Shown piece by piece: positions 28,471 to 36,853 of a DNA stretch of 64,000 nucleotides (position 1 is the stretch's first letter; each line of letters begins with the position of its first letter). The notes beneath the pieces are model-generated. The model was not told where the DNA came from. It ran no database searches and saw only the letters and a program-made list of their open reading frames with translations. The position numbers and the translations under genes are program-made. Source of the DNA: an uncultured Kiritimatiellota bacterium (GTDB lineage: Bacteria > Verrucomicrobiota > Kiritimatiellia > RFP12 > UBA1067); assembly GCA_934635045.1 (NCBI GenBank), contig CAKTZA010000003.1, positions 33,285 through 97,284 of the forward strand, in the 5' to 3' direction.

Positions 28471-30551
28471 TGAAAACGTATCTCGGCATCGACATCGGCT
28501 CGACGACCTTCAAGGCCGTCCTTCTCTCGGAAGACGGCAAGGTCTTGCGCTCCGTCTACAAGCGCACGCAGCCCGTCGAGGCCGGCAAGGTCGCCTGCAC
28601 GGGCCGCTGCAGCGCGTGCGGCTGCTGTTCGGGCGGCGCGGTGAAGCGCCTCGCGCTGGAGTTCCTGAAGGTCGCCGGCACGAGCTTCGACAAGATTTCC
28701 GCGATCGTCGTCACGGGCAGCCAGATCGTCGAGGACACGAAGCGGTTCATCCCCTACGACTTCCAGGTCAGCGAGGTGACGGCGCACGTCGCGGGCGCGA
28801 AGTTCCTGCACCCCGACGTCGACGCGATCATCGACTGCGGCGGGCAAGACTCGAAGTGCATGGTCTACAACCCGCCGATGAACCTCTGGACGAGCATGAT
28901 GAGCGGCGTCTGCGCGGCGGGCACGGGCAGTTTCCTCGACTCCGTCGCCCAGAAGCTCGGCGTGAAGATCGAGGACGTCGCCGACCGCGTGAACTACGAC
29001 TCGAAGACCGAGTTCAGCTCCGTCTGCGCCGTCCTCTCGGCGACGTCGATCAACAAGTTCAAGAATCGCGTGCCGATCGGCGACCTGCTCGCCGGCGCGT
29101 GCAAGGCCCAGGCGCGGACGATCCTCAACTCGGTCGGCCAGCTGCTCCTGAACGCCCCCGGCCGCAAGATCCTCTTCCAGGGCGGCGTCGCGTTCAACAA
29201 GGCCGTCGCCTACTTCCTCGGCAAGCTCACCGGCAGCGAGATCATCATCCCGCAGTACCACGAGGTCATGGGCGCCCTCGGCGCGGCCGTCATCGCCAAG
29301 CAGCTCGACGGCCTGAAGGACACCGGCAAGCTCGACCTCGCGAAGGTCGAGTACGAGCCGACGCGCGGCAAGTCCGTCCTCCTGCGCATCAAGTCGACGA
29401 AGCACGACTTCTTCTCGAAGGACGCGTCGAAGCCGCTCGTCTGGCGCAACCTCTTCTTCCCGACGGAGATCCTGAACGCGATGGACTGCCGCGTGCGGAC
29501 GCTGGAGACGTACGCCGCACTCTTCGGCCGCCGGGCGGACAAGGTGAAGGAGGCCCTCGGCCGCGCCGCGCAGAAGGGCTTCGACGGCCAGACCTGCTCG
29601 TTCCTCCGCATGCTGGAGGGCATGGATCTCGACCGGCCCGACTTCATCGTCTCGACCGTCCAGCCGTGCCAGCAGGCCGAGCGCGTCTTCGCCGACCTCG
29701 CGCGCGAATACAAGATCTCCGATCGGCTCTACTCGCTGCAGACGCCGATCAACGCGCACTCGCGCAACGCGATCGAGATGATGGCGGACGGGCTTGCCGA
29801 GGCCGTCTCGGAGATGGAGAAGGCGTTCGGGCGCAAGCTCGATCCGGCGCGGCTCGAGGAGGCGTGCGTCCTCTCGAACGAGGCGGCCGCGCTCGCGAAG
29901 AAGTGCCAGGAGCTCCGCTTCACGTCGCCGCCGCTCGTGCGCGGCAGCGAGGCGGTCTACAACGCGATCGTCTTCTCGCAGCTCTGGGGTCGGCAGGAGC
30001 TCGTCGACATCCAGAAGGCGTATCTCGAAGAGCTGCTGATGAAGAAGGAATGGGCCGAGAAGCGCTACGCGATCGACGACACGCACCGCCTCCTCTGGCT
30101 GCACCTGCCGCCGTTCTACGACACGCGGCACCTCGACTACATCGAGACGACCTGCAACGCGCCGATCGTCTTCGAGGAGACGAACTTCGTCGGCTGGGAT
30201 CCGCTCGACCCGAAGGACCCGTACCGCTCGCTCGCGAAGAAGCTGCTGCAGTCGGGCTTCCTCGACCCGGAGTTGCGCGTCTCGTACGTCAAGCGCGCCG
30301 TGCCGGCGGGCCAGTTCAACGGCGTCATCCTCTACACGCACGGGTTCGGGCGCTGCTCGCTCGCCGACCGTGCGCTCTCGAAGCACCTGCGCGAGGAGCT
30401 GGACTCGATCAACGTGCCGCTCCTGACGCTGGAGGGCGACTGCATGGACGCCTCCATCGACCCGTGCTCGACGGTGACGAAGATCGCCTCGTTCGTCGAG
30501 GCGCTGAACGTCAACCGCTACGGCAACATCTTCGGCAAGGTCAAGGCCTGA
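28470..30551 (+). CDS. Acyl-CoA dehydratase activase fused to HgdB-like subunit
   Basis: The 693-residue protein starts with an ASKHA-fold activase of the BadF/BcrA/HgdC type: GIDIGSTTFKAV (about 5-16), VTGSQIVEDTKR, CGGQDSK and the [4Fe-4S] cysteines in GVCAAGTGSF (about 147) and SSVCAVL (about 185). Residues about 380-690 resemble the D-component of 2-hydroxyacyl-CoA dehydratase (HgdB), including GRKLDPARLEEACVLSNEAA and FGRCSLADRALSKHLREELDSINVPLLTLEGD. Known activases use ATP to push an electron into a separate two-subunit dehydratase. Here activase and one dehydratase-like part are one chain and no second dehydratase subunit is adjacent. A Cys-rich insert (residues 43-53, six... see findings) lies near the N-terminus. 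It shares an operon with the upstream synthetase. Confidence 0.85.
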   Translation: MKTYLGIDIGSTTFKAVLLSEDGKVLRSVYKRTQPVEAGKVACTGRCSACGCCSGGAVKRLALEFLKVAGTSFDKISAIVVTGSQIVEDTKRFIPYDFQVSEVTAHVAGAKFLHPDVDAIIDCGGQDSKCMVYNPPMNLWTSMMSGVCAAGTGSFLDSVAQKLGVKIEDVADRVNYDSKTEFSSVCAVLSATSINKFKNRVPIGDLLAGACKAQARTILNSVGQLLLNAPGRKILFQGGVAFNKAVAYFLGKLTGSEIIIPQYHEVMGALGAAVIAKQLDGLKDTGKLDLAKVEYEPTRGKSVLLRIKSTKHDFFSKDASKPLVWRNLFFPTEILNAMDCRVRTLETYAALFGRRADKVKEALGRAAQKGFDGQTCSFLRMLEGMDLDRPDFIVSTVQPCQQAERVFADLAREYKISDRLYSLQTPINAHSRNAIEMMADGLAEAVSEMEKAFGRKLDPARLEEACVLSNEAAALAKKCQELRFTSPPLVRGSEAVYNAIVFSQLWGRQELVDIQKAYLEELLMKKEWAEKRYAIDDTHRLLWLHLPPFYDTRHLDYIETTCNAPIVFEETNFVGWDPLDPKDPYRSLAKKLLQSGFLDPELRVSYVKRAVPAGQFNGVILYTHGFGRCSLADRALSKHLREELDSINVPLLTLEGDCMDASIDPCSTVTKIASFVEALNVNRYGNIFGKVKA

Positions 30552-30558
30552 ACGTCGC

Positions 30559-33006
30559 ATGGCCGCCGAACTGACACCGATGATGCGGCAGTACCTCGCG
30601 ATCAAGCGCGAGGTGCCGCCGGGCGCGATCGTCATGTTCCGCCTCGGCGACTTCTACGAGATGTTCGGCGAGGACGCGATCGTCGCCTCGCCGATCCTCG
30701 GCGCGACGCTCACGCACCGCAACGGCCAGCCGATGTGCGGCGTGCCGCACCATGCGCTCAACGCCTACCTCGCGAAGCTCATCCGCGCGGGGAAGACCGC
30801 CGCCCTCTGCGACCAGGTGGAGGATCCGAAGACCGCGAAGGGGCTTGTGCGTCGCGAGGTGACGCGCATCGTCACGCCCGGCACCGTCACGGAGGACGGG
30901 CTGCTCGACGAGACGACGAACAACTACGTCGCGGCCGTCTCGGGCCTGGGGCTCGCGCTCCTCGACCTCTCGACGGGCGAGTTCGTCGTGGAGCCGTTCG
31001 CGTCGCAGGAAAAGCTCGACGAGGCGCTTGCGCGCGACTGCCCCGCCGAACTGCTGAAGCCGACGGACGCGAACAGCTGGACGTTCTCGCTGGACGCGGC
31101 GTGGGACTGCCTGACGCGCCACTTCAAGGTTCTCGCGCTCGACGGCTTCGGCCTCACGGGGCGGCCCGACCTCATCTGCGCCGCCGGCGCGCTGCTCTAC
31201 TACGTCGGGACGACCCTGCACCACTCGCTCGGCCATGTTCGCAAGGTGCGCATCCGCCAGTCCGACGACGGGCTCGTGCTCGATTCGGGGACGCTGCGCC
31301 ACCTGCAGCTCCTGCCGGGCGGGGACGTCGCGAAAGACGCCTCGCTGCTCGGCGTCCTCGACGTCACGAAGACGCCGATGGGCGCGCGGACACTGCGCAA
31401 CTGGATCGCGCGGCCCTTGGCGCGCGCGGCGGACGTGAACGCGCGGCTCGACGCCGTGCAGGCGTTCGTGGACGACCGCGCCGCGCTTGCGCACCTGCGC
31501 AGCCAGCTGACGGGCGTCCGGGATTTGGAGCGGCTGGTCGCCAAGGTCGATTCCGGCCGCGCGAACCCGCGCGATTTGAAGGGCCTCGCCGCGTCGCTCC
31601 GCCCGATCCCGGAAATCTTGACGCGGCTGGGTGACATGAGAGACGAGAGCGACGCGCGGCCTCAGGTCTCTCACGCCCCTCTTGCCGCTCACGTCAAGAA
31701 TCTTTCTCCCCAGCCCGACATCGTTTCGCTCATTGACCGCGCGATTGCCGAAGACCCGCCGGTGATGCTGTCCGACGGCGGCTTCATCGCGTCCGGCCAT
31801 TCGGCGGAGCTGGACGAGCTGCGGCAGACCGCGACGGAGGGCCGCCAGTGGATCGCCGAGTTCCAGGCGCGCGAACAGCAGCGCACGGGCATCGCGAAGC
31901 TGAAGGTGAAGCACGTGCCCGCCTTCGGGTTCCTGATCGAGATCCCGAAGGCGTCTGTCGCGCAGGCCCCGGCGGACTACATCCGGCGGCAGACGCTGAC
32001 GACGGGCGAGCGGTACGTGACGCCCGAGCTGAAGGAATACGAGCAGAAGGTGCTTGGCGCGCACGACCGGGCCGTCGCGCTGGAGCAGAAGCTCTACAAG
32101 GAGATCCTGGCGACGATCGCGGCGAAGACGGTCGAGATCCAGGAGACGTCCCTCGCGCTCGGCGCGCTCGACGCGACGCTCGCCCTCGCCGACCGCGCGC
32201 TCGCGGCGGGCTACGTGCGCCCCGACGTGGACGACTCGGACGTGCTGGAGATCGTCGACGGGCGGCATCCGATCGTCGAGCAGCTGCCGGACGCGGAGCC
32301 GTTCGTGCCGAACGGCGCGTTCCTCAACACGACGACCGACCAGATCATGCTCATCACCGGGCCGAACATGGCCGGCAAGTCGACGTACATCCGCCAGGTC
32401 GCGACGCTCGCCGTGATGGCGCAGATGGGCTCGTTCGTGCCGGCGGCGAAGATGCGCCTCGGCGTCCTCGACCGCGTCTTCACGCGCATCGGCGCGGGCG
32501 ACGACCTCGCGCGCGGGCGCTCGACGTTCCTCGTCGAGATGCAGGAGACGGCGAACATCCTCAACAACGCGACGCCGAAGTCGCTCATCGTCCTTGACGA
32601 GATCGGGCGCGGCACGTCGACGTTCGACGGCATCTCGATCGCGTGGTCGGTCGCGGAGTATCTCTACGGCAAGGCGCAGGCGAAGGCGAAGACGCTCTTC
32701 GCGACGCACTACCACGAGCTCACCGACCTTGCGGACACGTTCCCCGGCATCAAGAACTACACGGTGAAGGTGAAGGAAGAGGGCGGGCGCGTCGTCTTCC
32801 TGCGGCGGATCGCCCCCGGCGTCGCCGAGAAGAGCTTCGGCATCCACGTCGGCGCGATGGCGGGGCTGCCGGCGGAAGTCGTCGCGCGCGCGGGCGAGAT
32901 CCTGAAGAACCTGGAGGCGAATGAGCTTGACGTGAACGCGCCGAAGGCCGTGCGCAAGCCGCGCCGCCGCCTCTCGGACATGCCGGGGCAGATGACGTTC
33001 TTCTGA
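30559..33006 (+). CDS. mutS: DNA mismatch repair protein MutS
   Basis: The 815-residue protein has the mismatch-binding F-x-E motif in FRLGDFYEMFGEDA (about 29-42), connector and lever domains, the P-loop GPNMAGKSTYIRQVA (about 601), the Walker B stretch SLIVLDEIGRGTSTFDG and ATHYHELTDLA. It recognises base mismatches and starts excision repair with MutL. The length is slightly below that of Escherichia coli MutS (853). The ATG lies eight bases after the previous stop, so it may be the third gene of the unit starting at 26176. Confidence 0.97.
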   Translation: MAAELTPMMRQYLAIKREVPPGAIVMFRLGDFYEMFGEDAIVASPILGATLTHRNGQPMCGVPHHALNAYLAKLIRAGKTAALCDQVEDPKTAKGLVRREVTRIVTPGTVTEDGLLDETTNNYVAAVSGLGLALLDLSTGEFVVEPFASQEKLDEALARDCPAELLKPTDANSWTFSLDAAWDCLTRHFKVLALDGFGLTGRPDLICAAGALLYYVGTTLHHSLGHVRKVRIRQSDDGLVLDSGTLRHLQLLPGGDVAKDASLLGVLDVTKTPMGARTLRNWIARPLARAADVNARLDAVQAFVDDRAALAHLRSQLTGVRDLERLVAKVDSGRANPRDLKGLAASLRPIPEILTRLGDMRDESDARPQVSHAPLAAHVKNLSPQPDIVSLIDRAIAEDPPVMLSDGGFIASGHSAELDELRQTATEGRQWIAEFQAREQQRTGIAKLKVKHVPAFGFLIEIPKASVAQAPADYIRRQTLTTGERYVTPELKEYEQKVLGAHDRAVALEQKLYKEILATIAAKTVEIQETSLALGALDATLALADRALAAGYVRPDVDDSDVLEIVDGRHPIVEQLPDAEPFVPNGAFLNTTTDQIMLITGPNMAGKSTYIRQVATLAVMAQMGSFVPAAKMRLGVLDRVFTRIGAGDDLARGRSTFLVEMQETANILNNATPKSLIVLDEIGRGTSTFDGISIAWSVAEYLYGKAQAKAKTLFATHYHELTDLADTFPGIKNYTVKVKEEGGRVVFLRRIAPGVAEKSFGIHVGAMAGLPAEVVARAGEILKNLEANELDVNAPKAVRKPRRRLSDMPGQMTFF

Positions 33007-33015
33007 CGCGGCCGT

Positions 33016-33045
33016 TTGAATTCGGCGGCGGATTTGTGGTATAAT
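33016..33045 (+). promoter_or_regulatory. Leaderless promoter of the V-ATPase B gene
   Basis: TTGAAT (33016-33021) and TATAAT (33040-33045) are 18 bases apart. The ATG begins eight bases after the box (33053), so the predicted transcript starts at or next to the ATG. Confidence 0.75.
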
Positions 33046-33052
33046 TCGACCC

Positions 33053-34354
33053 ATGTTCAACAACAAGGTGTACCATAAGATCGACGCCCTCTCGGGGTCG
33101 GTCGCCACGCTTCGCGCCGAGGGCGTGAAGTACAACGAGATCGCCGAAGTCGAGTCGCGCGCGGGCACGTCCCTCGCGCAGGTCATCAAGCTCGACGGGC
33201 CGAACGTGACGCTCCAGGTCTTCGCCGGGGCGCGCGGCGTCGACACGGCCGCGCGCGTGCGCTTCCTCGGCGAGACGATGAAGGTTCCCTTTTCGCACGA
33301 CCTCCTCGGCCGCGCGTTCACCGGCGCGGGCGTGCCGCGCGACGGCGGCCCGACGATCGAGGGCGAGATGTCGCCGATCGGCCAGCCGTCGGTGAACCCG
33401 GCGAAGCGCATCATGCCGCACGAGATGGTGCGCACGAACATCCCGATGATCGACCTCTTCAACTCGCTCGTGAAGTCGCAGAAGCTGCCGATCTTCGCGC
33501 GGGCGGGCGAGCCGTACAACGAGCTTCTTGCGCGCATCGCGCTGCAGGCCGACTCGGACGTGATCGTCATCGGCGGGATGGGGCTGAAGTACGACGAGTA
33601 CCTGAAGTTCCGCGCGACGCTCGACCAGTCCGGCGCGCTCGCGAAGACGGTCATGTTCGTCCACACGGCGGCGGACCCGACGGTCGAGTGCATGCTCGTG
33701 CCGGACGTCTCGCTCGCCGTCGCCGAGAAGTTCGCGCTGGAGGGGAAGAACGTGCTCGTCCTCCTGACCGACATGACGTCGTTTGCGGACGCGATGAAGG
33801 AAATCGCGATCACGATGGAGCAGATCCCCTCGAACCGCGGCTATCCGGGCGACCTCTACTCGCAGCTCGCCGCGCGCTACGAGAAGGCGGTGGATTTCGA
33901 CGGCGCGGGCTCGATCACGATTCTCGCCGTGACGACGATGCCGGGCGACGACGTCACGCATCCGGTGCCGGACAACACGGGCTACATCACCGAGGGCCAG
34001 TTCTACCTGAAGAACGGGCGCATCGAGCCGTTCGGCTCGCTCTCGCGCCTGAAGCAGCAGGTCAACAAGGCGACGCGCGAAGACCACCGCACGGTGATGG
34101 ACGCGATGATCAAGCTCTATGCGCAGTACAAGGAGACGGTCGAGAAGCAGTCGATGGGCTTCAAGATGAGCGCGTGGGACCAGAAGCTCCTCAAGTACGG
34201 GGCGGACTTCGAGCGCGAGATGATGGATCTCTCCGTCAACATTCCGCTGGAGCAGGCGCTCGACCTCGGCTGGAAGATCCTCGCCGACAACTTCGAGAAG
34301 GGCGAGGTCGGCATCCCGTCCAAGCTCGCCGACAAGTTCTGGCCGACCAAGTGA
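33053..34354 (+). CDS. atpB: V-type ATP synthase subunit B
   Basis: The 433-residue protein matches the non-catalytic B subunit of V/A-type ATPases: SHDLLGRAFTGAGVPRDGGP, PSVNPAKRIMPHEMVRTNIPMIDLFNSLVKSQKLPIFARAGEPYN (lacking a canonical P-loop, as expected for B), LLTDMTSFADAMKEIA and NRGYPGDLYSQLAARYEKA. It forms the A3B3 head that couples ATP and ion movement. Length is normal. The other subunits (A, D, E, I, K) are absent on both sides; mutS lies upstream and fhs ten bases downstream. The symbol follows archaeal/V-type usage (ntpB is equivalent). Confidence 0.92.
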   Translation: MFNNKVYHKIDALSGSVATLRAEGVKYNEIAEVESRAGTSLAQVIKLDGPNVTLQVFAGARGVDTAARVRFLGETMKVPFSHDLLGRAFTGAGVPRDGGPTIEGEMSPIGQPSVNPAKRIMPHEMVRTNIPMIDLFNSLVKSQKLPIFARAGEPYNELLARIALQADSDVIVIGGMGLKYDEYLKFRATLDQSGALAKTVMFVHTAADPTVECMLVPDVSLAVAEKFALEGKNVLVLLTDMTSFADAMKEIAITMEQIPSNRGYPGDLYSQLAARYEKAVDFDGAGSITILAVTTMPGDDVTHPVPDNTGYITEGQFYLKNGRIEPFGSLSRLKQQVNKATREDHRTVMDAMIKLYAQYKETVEKQSMGFKMSAWDQKLLKYGADFEREMMDLSVNIPLEQALDLGWKILADNFEKGEVGIPSKLADKFWPTK

Positions 34355-34363
34355 AAGGAACTC

Positions 34364-36127
34364 ATGAAACTTGACCCGACGAAGATGAAGGACTGGCAGA
34401 TTGCCGAAGCGGCCGAGGCGAACCTGATGCCCGCCGCCGACCTCGTGCAGGAGCTCGGCATCCAGGACGGCGAATGGGACGCCTACGGAAAGTTCCTCGC
34501 GAAAGTGGACGTGACGAAGGTCCTGAAGCGCGTGGGCGCGGGCCGTCGCGGCAAGTACATCGACGTGACGGCGATCACGCCGACGGCGCTCGGCGAGGGC
34601 AAGACGACGACGACCTTGGGGCTCGTCGAAGGGCTCGGCCGCCTCGGCAAGAAGGTGATCGGCTGCGTGCGCCAGCCGTCGGGCGGACCGACCTTCAACA
34701 TCAAGGGCTCCGCCGCCGGCGGCGGGCTTGCGCAGGTCGTGCCGCTCACGTCGCTCTCGCTCGGCCTTACGGGCGACATCGACGCGGTGACGAACGCGAA
34801 CAACCTCGCGATGGTCGCCCTCAACGCGCGCATGCAGCACGAGCGCAACCACGACGACGCCTGGCTCGCCGAACGCGGCCTGAAGCGCCTCGACGTCGAT
34901 GAGAACCGCATTCCGTTCCGCTGGGCGATGGACTTCTGCGCGCAGGGGCTCCGCAACATCGAGATCGGCAAGGGCGGCAAGCTCGACGGCTACACATGCG
35001 CGTCCGGCTTCTACATCACCGTCGCCTCGGAGGTGATGGCGATCCTCGCGATGGCCTCGGATCTGAAGGACCTGCGCGAACGCCTCTCGAAGATCATCGT
35101 CGCCTACTCGAAATCGGGCGCGCCCGTCACGACGCGGGATCTGGAGGTCGACGGCGCGATGTGCGCGCTGCTCGTGAACGCGATCAAGCCGACGCTGATG
35201 CAGTCGCTCGAGGGCCAGCCGATGTTCGTCCATGCGGGGCCGTTCGCGAACATCGCGATCGGGCAGAACTCGGTCGTCGCCGACCGCCTCGCGTGTGCGC
35301 TCGGCGACTACGTCGTCACGGAGTCCGGCTTCGCGTCCGACATGGGCTTCGAGAAGTTCTGGAACATCAAGTGCCGCTGCTCGGGGCTGAAGCCCGACGC
35401 GGTCGTGCTCGTCGCGACGGTGCGCGCGCTGAAGGCGCACGGCGGCGCGCCGAAGGTCAAGGCGGGGCTGCCGCTTGACCCGGCCTACACGACGGAGAAC
35501 CTGGAACTGCTTGAAAAGGGCTGCGACAACCTGCTCGCGCACATCGACATCATCCGCCGCGCGGGCGTCCAGCCGGTCGTCTGCCTCAACGCCTTCTACA
35601 CCGACACGCCGGCCGAGCGCGAACTCGTCCGCAAGGTCGCGGAGCGCGCGGGCGCGGCGTTCGCCGTCTCCGACCACTGGCTCAAGGGCGGGGAGGGCGC
35701 GCTCGACCTCGCCCAGGCCGTCATCGCGGCGTGCGACGCGCCGAACGACTTTGCGTACCTCTGCGACCTCGCCGAGCCGCTGAAGGACCGCATCGAGAGG
35801 CAGGTCAAGGAGATCTACGGCGGCGACGGCGTCGACTACGAGCCGCTGGCGGCGGAGAAGCTCGCGGCGTTCCAGGCGAACCCCGAGACGGCGCATCTGC
35901 CGGTCTGCATGGCGAAGACGCAGTATTCGCTCTCGCACGACCCGAACCTGCTGGGGCGGCCGAAGGGCTGGCGCCTGCCGGTGCGGGACGTCCTCCTCTA
36001 TCAGGGCGCGGGGCTGGTCGTCCCGGTCGCGGGCGAGATCAAGCTCATGCCGGGCACGTCCGCCTCGCCGGCCTTCCGCCGCGTCGACGTCGACGTCGAG
36101 ACGGGCAAGGTGCGCGGCCTGTTCTGA
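34364..36127 (+). CDS. fhs: Formate-tetrahydrofolate ligase
   Basis: The 587-residue protein has the FTHFS P-loop TPTALGEGKTTTTLGL (about 73-88), the RQPSGGPTFNIKGSAAGGG segment (about 104), and the conserved HAGPFANIAIGQNSVVADRLA and ESGFASDMGFEKFWNIKCR motifs. It activates formate to 10-formyl-THF for one-carbon metabolism and is central in acetogens but common in anaerobes. The length is near the usual 555-560 plus a short N-terminal extension. It starts ten bases after atpB with GAAAGGAAC as ribosome site, so both are likely co-transcribed. Confidence 0.95.
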   Translation: MKLDPTKMKDWQIAEAAEANLMPAADLVQELGIQDGEWDAYGKFLAKVDVTKVLKRVGAGRRGKYIDVTAITPTALGEGKTTTTLGLVEGLGRLGKKVIGCVRQPSGGPTFNIKGSAAGGGLAQVVPLTSLSLGLTGDIDAVTNANNLAMVALNARMQHERNHDDAWLAERGLKRLDVDENRIPFRWAMDFCAQGLRNIEIGKGGKLDGYTCASGFYITVASEVMAILAMASDLKDLRERLSKIIVAYSKSGAPVTTRDLEVDGAMCALLVNAIKPTLMQSLEGQPMFVHAGPFANIAIGQNSVVADRLACALGDYVVTESGFASDMGFEKFWNIKCRCSGLKPDAVVLVATVRALKAHGGAPKVKAGLPLDPAYTTENLELLEKGCDNLLAHIDIIRRAGVQPVVCLNAFYTDTPAERELVRKVAERAGAAFAVSDHWLKGGEGALDLAQAVIAACDAPNDFAYLCDLAEPLKDRIERQVKEIYGGDGVDYEPLAAEKLAAFQANPETAHLPVCMAKTQYSLSHDPNLLGRPKGWRLPVRDVLLYQGAGLVVPVAGEIKLMPGTSASPAFRRVDVDVETGKVRGLF

Positions 36128-36151
36128 CGCGGGGCGCGAGAGGCGGACGGG

Positions 36152-36853
36152 ATGGCGGGCGAGACGGTGAAGTCCGAGGCGATCTGCCTCGCGATCCATC
36201 CGTGGTCGCAGACGAGCCACATCGTCACGTGGCTGACGCCGCAGGGGAAGGTCGGCACGGTCGTGCGGGGGGCCGTCCGCCCGAAGAGCTTCTTCCTTGG
36301 GCAGTACGACCTCAACTACACCTGCGAGATCCTCTACTACGGGCGTGCGCGCGGCGACCTGCACGCGCTGCGCGACTGCGTGCCGCTGAACCGCCGCGAC
36401 GCGCTGCGCGACGACTACCGCGCGCTCGCGCTGGCGGGATACTTCCGGCGGCTCGTGTCGGACTACGCGCCGTTCGGGCCGGACGGCGCCGACTGGTATG
36501 CGCTCCTGTCGGACGCGCTGGATGCGCTGGCGGCGCGCGCGCCGGACGTGCCGCTCGTGCACCGGCTCCTGCGCTTCGAGCTTGACGTCCTGCACCTTCA
36601 GGGGCTTTCGCCTGAGATCGAGGCGGAGGCCGGCGCCTTTCGCCTGCGGGGCGAGCGGACGATTCCCGTGTCGCCCGAAGTCGCCGCCTATCTGAGGAAT
36701 CCGGCGCCAACTGAAAAAAAATCGCGTATCCCCCTTGACGCGGCACGGGTGATTGGTGTATTCTATCAGTTCCACTTGGACTGTGCCTCCGATGTGCGGC
36801 GGACGGTCCTTGCGTTGATTTCGACAAACCAAGAAAGACAAACGAGACAATGA
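36152..36853 (+). CDS. recO: DNA repair protein RecO
   Basis: The 233-residue protein has the RecO N-terminal OB domain (EAICLAIHPWSQTSHIVTWLTPQGKVGTVVRGAVRPKS) and the helical C-terminal domain (LRFELDVLHLQGLSPEIE). The zinc-binding cysteine cluster seen in many RecO proteins is absent. RecO helps RecR load RecA at gaps. The start has GAGAGGCGGACGGG upstream. Its stop overlaps the ppiC ATG (ATGA), and the ppiC promoter lies in its last 120 bases. Confidence 0.85.
   Translation: MAGETVKSEAICLAIHPWSQTSHIVTWLTPQGKVGTVVRGAVRPKSFFLGQYDLNYTCEILYYGRARGDLHALRDCVPLNRRDALRDDYRALALAGYFRRLVSDYAPFGPDGADWYALLSDALDALAARAPDVPLVHRLLRFELDVLHLQGLSPEIEAEAGAFRLRGERTIPVSPEVAAYLRNPAPTEKKSRIPLDAARVIGVFYQFHLDCASDVRRTVLALISTNQERQTRQ
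36735..36764 (+). promoter_or_regulatory. Internal promoter for the parvulin gene, inside recO
   Basis: TTGACG (36735-36740) and TATTCT (36759-36764) are 18 bases apart. It would give a leader of about 80 bases for the gene at 36850. The local drop in GC around 36710-36790 supports a promoter. Confidence 0.55.
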
